This document shows positions 24,721-33,261 of a stretch of DNA of 64,000 nucleotides, piece after piece. The notes under the pieces were generated by a model, which made no database searches, was not told where the DNA came from, and saw only the letters and a list, made by a program, of their open reading frames with translations. Position 1 is the stretch's first letter, and every line of letters starts with the position of its first letter. The stretch is taken from the NCBI RefSeq assembly GCF_900176355.1, contig NZ_FWXI01000002.1:124001-188000 (forward strand), read 5' to 3'. Both the position numbers and the translations under genes were made by a program. The DNA is from Sporomusa malonica. GTDB taxonomy: Bacteria; Bacillota; Negativicutes; Sporomusales; Sporomusaceae.

Positions 24721-25671
24721 ATGGGTAAGCAACATCCTATTGTCAGTGTAGTCATCCCGGCGTACAATGCGGGACAGACCATTGAAAGAACTATTCAATC
24801 TGTACTTAATCAGACCTATCAGCAGTATGAAATCATTGTTGTAGACGATGGTTCGAGTGATGATACCGCAGAAAAAATTCGGAAATATGGCGATTTAGTT
24901 CAATATATTTCTCAGACAAATGCTGGGGCGGGGGCAGCAAGAAATACCGGAGTACGATCAGCGAAAGGGAAATGGATCGCTTTTTTGGATTCAGATGATG
25001 AATGGCATCCGAAAAAACTAGAAATACAGATACAATTTTGTAATTCCATACCAGATATTGTCCTTGTTACAAACGTTCCAACAATCATTCGCATCGGTGA
25101 AGAAAAAGATTTTGCTCCTGTAAGTGAAACTCCTGCTTATTCTATCTGGAACCATGAAGCATTCCTTCGGCGCAACAAAATCCAGACCTCCTCAGTGTTA
25201 ATCTCTAAGGACGCCTACGAGGCCGTTGGTGGTTGCGATACTAGTCTGCTGAATGCGCAAGACCGAGATTTGTGGCTCAAATTGTTATACCGAGGAACTG
25301 GTATCTGTATTAATGAGTCTTTATCTAAGTATTACCACCTAAATACGGGTTTATCACGCAATCTGGTACGGCGTTTTCAATGTGACCTTATCCTTATTGA
25401 TAGATGGGATCACCGTAAAAGCGATACGCTGGACGTGGATCAACGTATCCCAGTGCAGAAGTTTATCAAGATTAAGTATGCAGTGTTGTTTAGCATGATT
25501 TTTAAGCTGCTACGATTTAATCATGAAATAGCAGCAAAGCAATTCTGGCATATTTTCTATGAGTTTCATAACAACGAATACCCGTACCTCCCTTGCCCGC
25601 CGTGGGGACTTTTCAAAACATTAGTCTATTTCGAAAGTCAGCGTCAACGCTGGAAATACGGTCTAAAATAA
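24721..25671 (+). CDS. Glycosyltransferase, GT2 family
   Basis: 316 residues with VSVVIPAYNAGQTIERTIQS (8-27), VVDDGSSDDTAEKI (40-53), AAARNTGVRSAKG (about 70-82) and FLDSDDEWHP (about 88-97) as the DxD site. Ribosome site AAGGAG. It closes the LPS core/dideoxyhexose operon, before a bidirectional terminator. Confidence 0.9.
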   Translation: MGKQHPIVSVVIPAYNAGQTIERTIQSVLNQTYQQYEIIVVDDGSSDDTAEKIRKYGDLVQYISQTNAGAGAARNTGVRSAKGKWIAFLDSDDEWHPKKLEIQIQFCNSIPDIVLVTNVPTIIRIGEEKDFAPVSETPAYSIWNHEAFLRRNKIQTSSVLISKDAYEAVGGCDTSLLNAQDRDLWLKLLYRGTGICINESLSKYYHLNTGLSRNLVRRFQCDLILIDRWDHRKSDTLDVDQRIPVQKFIKIKYAVLFSMIFKLLRFNHEIAAKQFWHIFYEFHNNEYPYLPCPPWGLFKTLVYFESQRQRWKYGLK

Positions 25672-25724
25672 AAACAAGGAATCATTGGCACGCATAAAAG
25701 CGTATCCAACATGATTCCTTGTTT
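25672..25724. terminator. Bidirectional terminator between convergent genes
   Basis: Stem AAACAAGGAATCAT / ATGATTCCTTGTTT, perfect over 14 bp, with a 25-base loop. A-rich on one side and T-rich on the other, so it can serve the operon ending at 25671 and the minus-strand gene ending at 25736. Confidence 0.85.
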
Positions 25725-25735
25725 ATTATTCAACC

Positions 25736-26455
25736 TTACGATAATATTGAACTTAGATGATTGCCTTTTACTCCAAAACGCTTATTATAGATTATATTAA
25801 TCATAAAACTAAGAATCCCGCAATATGAAACCAACTCGCCTAATTCCTCTAAAAGGGTAGTTCTCTGTCCAAATAACCCCAAACTATGATGTTCAATCAT
25901 ATCGGCGATAAAGATAGCAGCTATGACGATAACAATATCCAGCACTGGAATGGTATCATACTTTAACCAGCTGAATAACTCCTTATGTAGTCCTTGGGTA
26001 AAGAAGTAACCGAAAGCAATGATGACTATAACACCAATAGTAGGATATACCAAAGGACCGAACCACAGCGTTTTCAACGGTGGTATAGACCCTGAACTAG
26101 TCACGTAAAAAGTCCGTCCCCAGCTAAGTTCCCTAGCGATGGCGATTAACCAGATAATAGATGACAAAGCGTATAGTTTGCGGCGTGATGGTGGCAAGTT
26201 GGATTGAAACAATGCACTTACGGCTACAGCGGCGGCTAAACCTAACACAACAACCTGCAGCAATTCTACCGGGCCGTTCTCCTTACCGTAATCCGGCGGC
26301 AACATCCAACCCAAAGCGGCTGAAAGCGCAAATACGGTTAAGCAAACAGACGTTGGTGATGTAGTGTTATAATATACGCGATCTTTTAATGAAAACAAAG
26401 GCATCTCCTCCAAAGAAAAAGCTAACGCAAAGACGGCAGCCAGAATTAGGTACAA
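25736..26455 (-). CDS. Polytopic membrane protein, function unknown
   Basis: 239 residues with about six hydrophobic segments: near 2-15, 38-55, 68-85, 97-110, 134-152 and 170-188, with a weaker one at 213-225. Charged or conserved-looking loops include SLEEMPLFSLKD (14-25), ARELSWGRTFY (109-119) and a D-x2-EHHSLGLFGQRTTLLEELGEL stretch (split near 189-210). The start is TTG with a weak ribosome site; an ATG 17 codons later has GGAGGAG too close to it and would lose the first membrane segment. I recognise no family. It interrupts the glycan operons on the opposite strand. Confidence 0.65.
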   Translation of the reverse strand: MYLILAAVFALAFSLEEMPLFSLKDRVYYNTTSPTSVCLTVFALSAALGWMLPPDYGKENGPVELLQVVVLGLAAAVAVSALFQSNLPPSRRKLYALSSIIWLIAIARELSWGRTFYVTSSGSIPPLKTLWFGPLVYPTIGVIVIIAFGYFFTQGLHKELFSWLKYDTIPVLDIVIVIAAIFIADMIEHHSLGLFGQRTTLLEELGELVSYCGILSFMINIIYNKRFGVKGNHLSSILS

Positions 26456-26571
26456 TCTATATAAATTCGACTAATAGCTGGAAAACCCTTTAATAAAATG
26501 CTAATTGATTCAATAAATTAGATTCTTAAATCCCCCGCGCACTGCCGCTACAGGTTCAATATATTTGATTT

Positions 26572-26599
26572 TTGCACATCTGGCATTAGATGGTATAAT
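26572..26599 (+). promoter_or_regulatory. Predicted sigma-A promoter for manC
   Basis: TTGCAC, 16 bases, TATAAT, about 37 bases before the start codon. It lies in the 180-base divergent gap. Confidence 0.65.
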
Positions 26600-26635
26600 A
26601 ATAACAATAGACCAATTTAAAGGAGGCGATTTGTT

Positions 26636-28057
26636 TTGCCTTACTCGAACCAATCAAGAAGGGAATCAGCTGCAATAAAGTTAGTCATCCTTGCCGGTGG
26701 TGGTGGTACGCGCTTATTTCCTCTTTCCCGTACCTGCCTTCCTAAACAATTCCTGAGGCTTGGTAATTCCGATTCCCTTGTCACTCAAACGATCAAACGC
26801 TTCTTACCTTTAGTAAAACCTTCAGATATTATTGTTGTAACCAACAAAGAATATATCCACCACGTCAAAACTGAATTGGCTATCTGTGGTGCAAGCAGCG
26901 CACATATACTATTAGAGCCTGTTGCTCGTAACACAGCCCCCGCGATAGCACTGGCTGCGAAATTCTGCCAGGATGAATTAGGGGCTTCTGCCCACGAGGT
27001 CTTGTTTGTAACTCCCGCAGACCATATTATTCATCCTATAGATACTTTTATCAAAAACGTCCGCCAGGCAATCGAACTGGCTGCACAGGATAAAGTCGTG
27101 ACCTTCGGCGTCAAACCAGACAAACCTGAAACAGGCTATGGCTATATTCAGGCTGGTGAAACGTTTGAAGTCGGCTACCAAGTTGTGTCTTTCCGCGAGA
27201 AGCCGGATAAGGACACTGCCGAGAGCTATCTTGCAGCTGGCAACTATTACTGGAACTCAGGTATGTTTGCTTTTACCATTGGTCGCATTATGGAAGAGTT
27301 CCGTGAACATGCGCCGGAGATTTATCAGCTTGTGTCGGCCTCGTTACCTGAGGTTATCGATAAGTTTGACGCTATGCCAAGGATCTCGATTGACTATGCG
27401 GTAGCCGAAAAATCAGCTCAGGTCGTTATGGTACCGCTGACTACTTATTGGAATGATATCGGATCATGGGACGCCATCTATGACGTACTGGAAAAAGATC
27501 ATGCTGGTAACGCCCTTAAAGGCGATTGTCTGCCTATTGACTGCACTAACACACTAATGCTGGGACGCAACCGCCTTATTGCTGGGATTGGTCTGGAAGA
27601 TGTGCTTGTCGTTGAAACCGATGATGTTATTGTAGTCGCTAAACGCGGCGAATCCCAAAAGGTCAAAGACGTTGTGGCTGAGCTCAAAGCTCGCGGACGT
27701 CGCGAGGTGGATGAGCACACCACAATGTATCGGCCCTGGGGAAGCTACACTGTGCTTGGTGAAGGACCTGGCTATAAGCTGAAAAAAATTATTGTTACTC
27801 CTGGTCAGCAGCTTAGTCTCCAACTGCATTATCACCGCAGCGAGCATTGGATTGTTATCGGCGGCACTGCCAAAGTGATGATCGGCGAGCAGGAGCAGAT
27901 GGTGCATGTTAATGAGAGTGTATATATTCCGCCTTCCACCAAACACCGTCTGGAAAACCCGGGTAAGCTGCCACTGGAGATCATCGAGGTTCAGAACGGC
28001 ACCTATCTGGAGGAAGATGATATCGTCCGCTTTGATGATGTATACGGGCGGGTCTAG
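26636..28057 (+). CDS. manC: Mannose-1-phosphate guanylyltransferase / mannose-6-phosphate isomerase (type II)
   Basis: 473 residues, the typical bifunctional length. The N-terminal nucleotidyltransferase has LAGGGGTRLFPLSRTCLPKQ (19-38) and VTPADHII near 124-131. The C-terminal cupin isomerase has RPWGSYTVLGEGPGYKLKK (about 364-382) and LQLHYHRSEHW (about 393-403). It makes GDP-mannose and can convert fructose 6-phosphate to mannose 6-phosphate. The start is TTG 26636 after AAAGGAGG. With manB downstream it supplies GDP-mannose for LPS or exopolysaccharide. Confidence 0.95.
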   Translation: MPYSNQSRRESAAIKLVILAGGGGTRLFPLSRTCLPKQFLRLGNSDSLVTQTIKRFLPLVKPSDIIVVTNKEYIHHVKTELAICGASSAHILLEPVARNTAPAIALAAKFCQDELGASAHEVLFVTPADHIIHPIDTFIKNVRQAIELAAQDKVVTFGVKPDKPETGYGYIQAGETFEVGYQVVSFREKPDKDTAESYLAAGNYYWNSGMFAFTIGRIMEEFREHAPEIYQLVSASLPEVIDKFDAMPRISIDYAVAEKSAQVVMVPLTTYWNDIGSWDAIYDVLEKDHAGNALKGDCLPIDCTNTLMLGRNRLIAGIGLEDVLVVETDDVIVVAKRGESQKVKDVVAELKARGRREVDEHTTMYRPWGSYTVLGEGPGYKLKKIIVTPGQQLSLQLHYHRSEHWIVIGGTAKVMIGEQEQMVHVNESVYIPPSTKHRLENPGKLPLEIIEVQNGTYLEEDDIVRFDDVYGRV

Positions 28058-28066
28058 TCCGGCAAT

Positions 28067-28106
28067 AAAAAAATCCCGGCAGCTTCATGGCTGTCAGGAT
28101 TTTTTT
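28067..28106. terminator. Bidirectional terminator between manC and a minus-strand gene
   Basis: A7 then TCCCGGCAGC, loop TTCATG, GCTGTCAGGA then T7; one C-A mismatch and one G-U pair. Works in both directions. Confidence 0.88.
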
Positions 28107-28107
28107 G

Positions 28108-28437
28108 TCACTTGGCACGTTTAAGCAGGATGATCTCCGCCTCATGCTGAGCGGTATCTGCAGCCAGTCTGCGCAGCATATCAGAATGCAGGACCTGGGT
28201 AGAATCGATCTTATCAACCTTCTGACCAAGGACAGTAATCATCTGAACAACATCCGAGAAACCATTTTTCATACGGGTTTCCAGGCTCCCCACATGAGCC
28301 TCCAGGCTGCCTATCCTGACCTCCAGCCTGTCCATGCGCTGGACAAGCTCCTCGGTTACTGAGTTGTTGTGTCCGACCATTTTGACCAGCTGTTCCATCA
28401 TGGCCTGCATCTGATTAAGCTGCTCTTGTATTTCCAT
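28108..28437 (-). CDS. Small coiled-coil protein, function unknown
   Basis: 109 residues, strongly heptad-patterned through most of its length: LNQMQAMMEQLVKM (7-20), then repeats RMDRLEVRIGSLEAHVGSLE (34-53), ending in a charged helix. The GSLEAHVGSLETRM part repeats every 7 residues. Its ATG is preceded by GAGGTGAAGGA, and the gene shares a terminator with manC, so I take it as real. Similar short coiled-coil proteins are frequent in Firmicutes; no function can be given. Confidence 0.7.
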   Translation of the reverse strand: MEIQEQLNQMQAMMEQLVKMVGHNNSVTEELVQRMDRLEVRIGSLEAHVGSLETRMKNGFSDVVQMITVLGQKVDKIDSTQVLHSDMLRRLAADTAQHEAEIILLKRAK

Positions 28438-28546
28438 TCCTTCACCTCACCATCCTCGCCTGTTAGGCCAAGTATCTCTTGTATCTATTGTAGACCAGAA
28501 ACGAGAAAAAATAAATAAAGAAAATTTAGCAGCCTGTCTTGCTGAA

Positions 28547-28574
28547 TTGAAAAATTTTCCTGTCAGCTTATAGT
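28547..28574 (+). promoter_or_regulatory. Predicted sigma-A promoter with overlapping inverted repeat
   Basis: TTGAAA, 16 bases, TATAGT. An inverted repeat TTTCCTGT / ACAGGAAT (28556-28563, 28578-28585; CCTGT/ACAGG core) straddles the -10 box, so a repressor could bind here. The gap from 28438 to 28641 holds nothing else I can support. Confidence 0.5.
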
Positions 28575-28641
28575 TGTACAGGAATATTTTTATTTAATGT
28601 GGTATATAGTATATGGTTGTAAAGAAAGGGAGCGTGAAGAG

Positions 28642-30003
28642 ATGGAGATAAAACGTAACGCATTTAAAGCCTATGACATCCGGGGACGGGTTCCGGATGA
28701 GTTAAATGAAGAAATGGCTTACCGCATTGGACGGGCCTATATTGATATTTTTAAGGCAAAAAAAGTGGCCGTTGGGCATGATATCAGGCTCTCCGGACCG
28801 GCATTTAGAAACGCGCTGGTAAAAGGCCTGACTGAAGCCGGTTGTGACGTTGTTGATATTGGTGTGTGCGGCACTGAGCAGATCTACTTTGCCACCGCAC
28901 ATCTGAAGCTGGATGGCGGCATTATGATTACGGCCAGCCATAACCCGCAGGACTATAACGGGATGAAGCTGGTTCGTCAGGACGCGCGGCCAATCAGTGG
29001 TGACAGCGGTCTGAAAGAGATTGAAGAACAGGTGGTGACAGGTGAGTTCTTGCCTGTAAGCCCGGAGGTTACACCAGGTCAGGTCAGTTATGTCAATATT
29101 ACGCAGGAGTATGTGGCCCATCTGCTGACATATGTCGATAAGACACTCCTAAAACCCCTGAAGGTTGTTGTTAATGCCGGCAACGGCGGCGCCGGTGCAG
29201 TCATTGACGCCCTGGAGCCCCATTTGCCGTTTGAATTTATCAAAGTCCATCACAACCCTGACGGCGGTTTCCCGAACGGTGTCCCCAATCCGCTGTTGGT
29301 TGAAAACCGTGAGGCTACTGCAAAGATTGTCCGTGATCATGGCGCTGCGATTGGTATTGCATGGGACGGTGATTTTGACCGCTGCTTCCTGTTTGATGAA
29401 CAAGGCGGTTTTATTGAAGGGTATTACCTTGTCGGTTTTTTGGCTCAGGCTTTCCTCAGACGTTATCCTGGGGCCAAGATCATTTATGATCCACGCCTGA
29501 CCTGGAATACTATTGAATTGGTCGAGAACGCTGGCGGGATACCTGTTTTATCGAAAAGCGGTCATGCTTTTATCAAGGAGCGGATGCGCAAAGAAGACGC
29601 CGTCTATGGCGGCGAAATGTCAGCCCATCACTATTTCAAAGAGTTTTCCTACTGCGACAGCGGCATGATTCCGTGGCTCTTGGTACTTGAGATTATGTGC
29701 CGTGAGGGTAAGCCTCTGTCTGAACTGATGCGCGAAAGAACAGCATGTTATCCGGTCAGTGGTGAGATCAATAACACTGTCGCGGATGCCAAGACAGTGA
29801 TCAAAAAGATTGAGGAAAAGTATACGCCAGGGGCTCTAAAGATAGATAGAGTTGATGGGCTAAGTGTTGAGTATGAACAGTGGCGATTTAATGTCAGGAT
29901 GTCCAATACAGAACCGGTGCTGAGGCTTAATGTTGAATCCAGGTGTGATGCTAAACTCATGGAAGAAAAGACAGAGGAATTGCTGACACTGATACAGGGG
30001 TAG
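28642..30003 (+). CDS. manB: Phosphomannomutase/phosphoglucomutase
   Basis: 453 residues of the alpha-D-phosphohexomutase family: active serine in [11 protein letters not shown] (about 95-105), metal loop DGDFDR (about 238-243), sugar loop GEMSAHHYF (about 318-326) and the phosphate loop [11 protein letters not shown] near the C-terminus. It interconverts 6- and 1-phosphates of mannose (and likely glucose). ATG 28642 gives the standard N-terminus ([12 protein letters not shown]); the frame is open upstream to 28597. Partners: manC before it and galU after it. Confidence 0.94.
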   Translation: MEIKRNAFKAYDIRGRVPDELNEEMAYRIGRAYIDIFKAKKVAVGHDIRLSGPAFRNALVKGLTEAGCDVVDIGVCGTEQIYFATAHLKLDGGIMITASHNPQDYNGMKLVRQDARPISGDSGLKEIEEQVVTGEFLPVSPEVTPGQVSYVNITQEYVAHLLTYVDKTLLKPLKVVVNAGNGGAGAVIDALEPHLPFEFIKVHHNPDGGFPNGVPNPLLVENREATAKIVRDHGAAIGIAWDGDFDRCFLFDEQGGFIEGYYLVGFLAQAFLRRYPGAKIIYDPRLTWNTIELVENAGGIPVLSKSGHAFIKERMRKEDAVYGGEMSAHHYFKEFSYCDSGMIPWLLVLEIMCREGKPLSELMRERTACYPVSGEINNTVADAKTVIKKIEEKYTPGALKIDRVDGLSVEYEQWRFNVRMSNTEPVLRLNVESRCDAKLMEEKTEELLTLIQG

Positions 30004-30004
30004 G

Positions 30005-30069
30005 GGTTGCCACGCTGCGCTCGCAATGACAAATCTGGTCATTGCGAGGAAGCATGACGAAGCAATCGC
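30005..30069. repeat. Inverted pair of REP-like units between manB and galU
   Basis: First unit in minus orientation (GTTGCCACGCTGCGCTCGC then AATGAC), second in plus orientation (GTCATTGCGAGGAAGC ... GAAGCAATCGC), with TGCGAG/CTCGCA cores. The pair can fold on itself. Same family as 8407-8435 and 31044-31135. Confidence 0.85.
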
Positions 30070-30118
30070 ACTTTTCGTAGCCCTTCTACTAGTGCGGAAG
30101 ATAGAAAGGACTGAGAAT

Positions 30119-31033
30119 ATGCCTAAATCTCAACAAAAAATAAGAAAGGCAGTCATTCCTGCTGCAGGTCTTGGTACCCGGTTTTTACCGGCTACCAAGG
30201 CTCAACCTAAGGAAATGCTACCGATTGTGGATAAACCTGCAATTCAGTTTATTATCGAGGAGGCCATTCAGTCAGGGATTGAAGAGATCCTTATTATCAC
30301 CGGTCGTAACAAACGGGCCATTGAAGATCATTTTGACCGGGCGTTCGAGCTTGAAATGACGTTGAAGGCCCAGGGCAAGTATGACTTGCTGGGGCTTGTA
30401 GAAGAACTGTCTGAAGTAACTATCCACTATGTACGTCAAAAGGAAGCCAAGGGGCTAGGACACGCCGTCTTATGTGCTAAACAGTTTGTTGGCAACGAGC
30501 CGTTTGCGGTCCTCTTGGGTGACGACATTATTGATGCCAATGTACCTTGTCTCAAGCAACTCATGGATGCCTATGATGACTATCAGGGTACCATCCTTGG
30601 TGTACAGGAAGTACCTAAAGAAAAGGTATCAAGCTATGGAATTGTTAAGCCTGAACTGGTCAAGGACAATATATGGCGTGCCATTGATCTGGTAGAGAAG
30701 CCATCGATTGAAGAATCGCCATCCCAACTTGCTGTCTTGGGCCGGTATATCATAGAACCGGAAATTTTCTATCTGCTTGAAGATACGCCGCCCGGACGCG
30801 GTGGGGAAATCCAACTAACAGACGCTTTGCGTCGGCTGGCTGCATTTAAACCGGTGTATGCCTACAATTTTGAAGGCCGCCGCTATGATGTTGGTGATAA
30901 GCAAGGGTATCTTGAAGCGACGGTTGAATTTGCATTGAAGCGCCCTGAACTTAGGGATAAATTTTTGCGTTATCTGCTGAGGACTGTCGGGCCGTTAGGG
31001 AAGGAATACGCAGCAACGCAAGTTGAGGAATAA
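30119..31033 (+). CDS. galU: UTP-glucose-1-phosphate uridylyltransferase GalU
   Basis: 304 residues, the usual length, with AVIPAAGLGTRFLPATKAQP (10-29) and KEMLPIVDKPAIQF (30-43), then VEKPSIEESPS near 210-220. It makes UDP-glucose, a precursor for glycans in this and other loci. ATG 30119 follows AAAGGAC. The frame stays open through the REP pair to 30026, but translation of the repeat is unlikely to be real. The gene is flanked on both sides by REP pairs. Confidence 0.96.
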   Translation: MPKSQQKIRKAVIPAAGLGTRFLPATKAQPKEMLPIVDKPAIQFIIEEAIQSGIEEILIITGRNKRAIEDHFDRAFELEMTLKAQGKYDLLGLVEELSEVTIHYVRQKEAKGLGHAVLCAKQFVGNEPFAVLLGDDIIDANVPCLKQLMDAYDDYQGTILGVQEVPKEKVSSYGIVKPELVKDNIWRAIDLVEKPSIEESPSQLAVLGRYIIEPEIFYLLEDTPPGRGGEIQLTDALRRLAAFKPVYAYNFEGRRYDVGDKQGYLEATVEFALKRPELRDKFLRYLLRTVGPLGKEYAATQVEE

Positions 31034-31043
31034 CACGAGGGGT

Positions 31044-31135
31044 GAGATTGCCACGCTAACGCTCGCAATGACCAGAGGGGGGAAGGCGATAGCTTTCCTT
31101 AGTGTCATTGCGAGGAGGTACGACGAAGCAATCTC
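31044..31135. repeat. Inverted pair of REP-like units between galU and pgi
   Basis: GAGATTGCCACGCTAACGC... (31044-31072, minus orientation) and GTCATTGCGAGGAGG... AATCTC (31104-31135, plus orientation). Between them is a hairpin GGAAGGC / GCTTTCC. Same family as the pair before galU. Confidence 0.85.
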
Positions 31136-31161
31136 GTACGACGATGTGGAGGATGGGTTCA

Positions 31162-32640
31162 ATGTCTAATCAGGAGACAGTACTTACTTTACCATCAGGT
31201 TTTACTTTCGACTATACCAACCTTTACGGCGAAGGACGGGTGGCCCAAGCTGACGTTACGGCGATTACAGACCGCCTTCAGTCCGCCCACAAAGCGATTG
31301 AGCATATGCGGGCAACTGGTGAAGTACGTGGGCATTTGTCAAAAGATGGAGTACCAGAAAAGGTATTATTTAGCCAGCTTCCCTATGTACAGGACGGAAA
31401 CCTGAATAGCCCTGAGTCTATTTCCCGGCTCAAAGAATTTGGTGAGTCATTGAGAAATAAGGTGGATGCCGTAATCACGTTTGGTATTGGCGGCTCTTAC
31501 CTGGGGAACAAGGTACTGTTTGACGTGCATTGCGGTGAGTTCTGGAACAGCAAGGGTAGTGAAGCGCGGCAGGGTTACCCTAAGCTGTTCTTTAGCGGTA
31601 ATAATATTGACCCGCGCCGTACTGTTGAGCTGATCGAACAGATTAAGTATGAAGCTAGTTCTAAGCTTAATGGCAATTCCACCCGTCCGTATCAAGTAAT
31701 GCTTGTCGTCATTTCTAAATCCGGCTCGACGCTGGATACCATGTCCACCTTCATGGTAGCATATGACACCCTTAAGCAGGCAGCTCCCACCATTGAGGTG
31801 CAAGTTGTGGCTGTGACTGATCCCATTGAGGGCGCGCAGGAAACACTGCTCCACAAGTTGGCAGCAGAAGAAAGCTGGCCGATTTTCAGTGTGCCGGACG
31901 GTGTCGGCGGTCGGTTCAGTGTATTTTCTGAAGTTGGCTTGGTTACGGCAGCTTGCATTGGGTTTGACATTGATGCCTTTTTAGCGGGAGCACGTTCGAT
32001 GGACGAGGCGTGCAAAACAGAGGATATCTGGCATAACCCGGCCCTACTTAACGCAGCACTCAAATATCTGGCTGCCGAAAACTACGGGCGGGATATTGAG
32101 GTATTCATGCCCTATGCCGATTATCTTAAGTCTGTGGCAGAGTGGTATATCCAGCTGCTGGCCGAATCACTGGGTAAGCGGAATGACCGTACAGGGCGGG
32201 AAGTATACTATGGTCGCACGCCAATCGTTGCAGTCGGTACCACAGATATGCATGCCCAGACCCAGCAGCATCAGGATGGTAAACATGATAAGGTAGTTCA
32301 GTTTGTGCAGATAGCGAGTTGGTACACAGACCCGGTGATACCTGATGCCTTCCCAACGGCACCCAAGCTATCGGAGATAGCAGCATTACAGCTTAGTCAG
32401 GCGCTTAACGCTGCATATGAAGCGAATGCGGCAGCGCTTATCAGTGACAATCGATTTAATGCCACTTTTATCCTACCCATTCTTGGCGCGTTTCACTTGG
32501 GTGAACTCTTATACCTGTTGGCGTTGTCTGTCGCATATGAAGGCGAGCTGGCTAACGTTGATGCTTTTGACCAGCCTGGTGTGGAAGCCTATAAGCGGTT
32601 ACTAGGCCCCAAGTTAAAAACCTTGAAGTCTAATAATTAG
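31162..32640 (+). CDS. pgi: Glucose-6-phosphate isomerase
   Basis: 492 residues with PGI signatures: GIGGSYLGNK near 115-124, ISKSGSTLDTMSTF near 183-196, VGGRFSVFSEVGL near 248-260, and QQHQDGKHDKV near 369-379. It interconverts glucose 6-phosphate and fructose 6-phosphate, linking central metabolism to the nucleotide sugars made next door. ATG 31162 is 8 bases after GGAGGA; an ATG at 31153 is too close to that site, and the frame's opening to 31102 runs through the REP unit. A strong terminator follows. Confidence 0.94.
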   Translation: MSNQETVLTLPSGFTFDYTNLYGEGRVAQADVTAITDRLQSAHKAIEHMRATGEVRGHLSKDGVPEKVLFSQLPYVQDGNLNSPESISRLKEFGESLRNKVDAVITFGIGGSYLGNKVLFDVHCGEFWNSKGSEARQGYPKLFFSGNNIDPRRTVELIEQIKYEASSKLNGNSTRPYQVMLVVISKSGSTLDTMSTFMVAYDTLKQAAPTIEVQVVAVTDPIEGAQETLLHKLAAEESWPIFSVPDGVGGRFSVFSEVGLVTAACIGFDIDAFLAGARSMDEACKTEDIWHNPALLNAALKYLAAENYGRDIEVFMPYADYLKSVAEWYIQLLAESLGKRNDRTGREVYYGRTPIVAVGTTDMHAQTQQHQDGKHDKVVQFVQIASWYTDPVIPDAFPTAPKLSEIAALQLSQALNAAYEANAAALISDNRFNATFILPILGAFHLGELLYLLALSVAYEGELANVDAFDQPGVEAYKRLLGPKLKTLKSNN

Positions 32641-32670
32641 ATTAAAATCCACTCAATAAAAATTCCGCAG

Positions 32671-32711
32671 AAAGAACACTACCCCAATTAAACTCGGGGT
32701 AGTGTTCTTTT
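32671..32711 (+). terminator. Rho-independent terminator after pgi
   Basis: Perfect 15-bp stem AAAGAACACTACCCC / GGGGTAGTGTTCTTT, 10-base loop, T run. Confidence 0.96.
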
Positions 32712-32912
32712 CATTAGCAAGATACCAAAGAGCCGGACATTTAATTCCAAGATAGCTAGTCGCAGTCAGCGTGTGGAAGAATATATGCTACAACGACGAA
32801 CCGTCTCGTGTCGTACATTGGCTAAATATTGCATAAAAAAGTAATTTTTTCCAAATATCAACCTAAAGATTGAGGCATTTTGATTTCATATTCATTATAA
32901 TAAACAGAACAG

Positions 32913-32949
32913 TAGGATTAAAGTTCTATTTAACTAGGACTAAAGTCTT
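32913..32949. promoter_or_regulatory. Direct repeats, candidate operator for the LuxR unit
   Basis: TAGGATTAAAGTTCT (32913) and TAGGACTAAAGTCTT (32935) are 22 bases apart, about two helical turns, in front of the small gene at 32996. The second copy contains the imperfect palindrome GACTAAAGTC. A weaker copy, TAGGACAAAAGCCT, is at 34593-34606. The LuxR protein encoded next to it is the obvious candidate to bind. The rest of the gap from 32712 to 32995 shows no gene. Confidence 0.4.
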
Positions 32950-32995
32950 GCAACAATAAAGATGAGAATCAGTGAGAAATGGATGTGACTTAATA

Positions 32996-33196
32996 GTGGA
33001 GGAGAATCACGAAATAACTGAATTGATCAAGCAACTTAATAACCTTGGATATTTTCCGTATCAAATCCATAGTATTATCCAGGAGATAGTAGGCAATGTG
33101 AATTTGAATAACCTCACGCTAGTGCAAGAAAGAGAGTTAGTAAAAGGATTACAGAGTTACATTGAGTTTGCTATTAAGTGCATTAAAACGTGCTGA
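32996..33196 (+). CDS. Small helical protein, paralogue 1
   Basis: 66 residues, mostly helical, with LNNLGYFPYQIHSIIQEIVG (14-33) and a C-terminal helix LVKGLQSYIEFAIKCIK. It is homologous to the protein at 34165: LGY-x2-YQI at the same position, the same length to that point, and similar last helix (SYIEFAIKCIK against DYIKFAKKNIR). That alignment sets GTG 32996 as start rather than GTG 32972. No known domain recognised. It precedes the LuxR gene by 54 bases. Confidence 0.65.
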   Translation: MEENHEITELIKQLNNLGYFPYQIHSIIQEIVGNVNLNNLTLVQERELVKGLQSYIEFAIKCIKTC

Positions 33197-33201
33197 GATA
33201 A

Positions 33202-33261
33202 GTAATCTAAATAAGTCTGTATGGCTGCTACCTTTCTTAATGGAGGAGATATGTGTGATGG
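33202..33261. repeat. Direct repeat, copy 1 (start of LuxR gene)
   Basis: 60 bases, 55 of them identical to 34371-34430. It spans the leader, the ribosome binding site TGGAGGAG and the first codons of the LuxR gene. Confidence 0.9.

Noticed and set aside
30026..30118. N-terminal extension of galU by 31 codons
   Set aside because: It translates a REP-like repeat and lacks a ribosome site; the standard GalU start is at 30119.
31102..31161. N-terminal extension of pgi by 20 codons
   Set aside because: It also translates a REP unit; GGAGGA lies 8 bases before ATG 31162.
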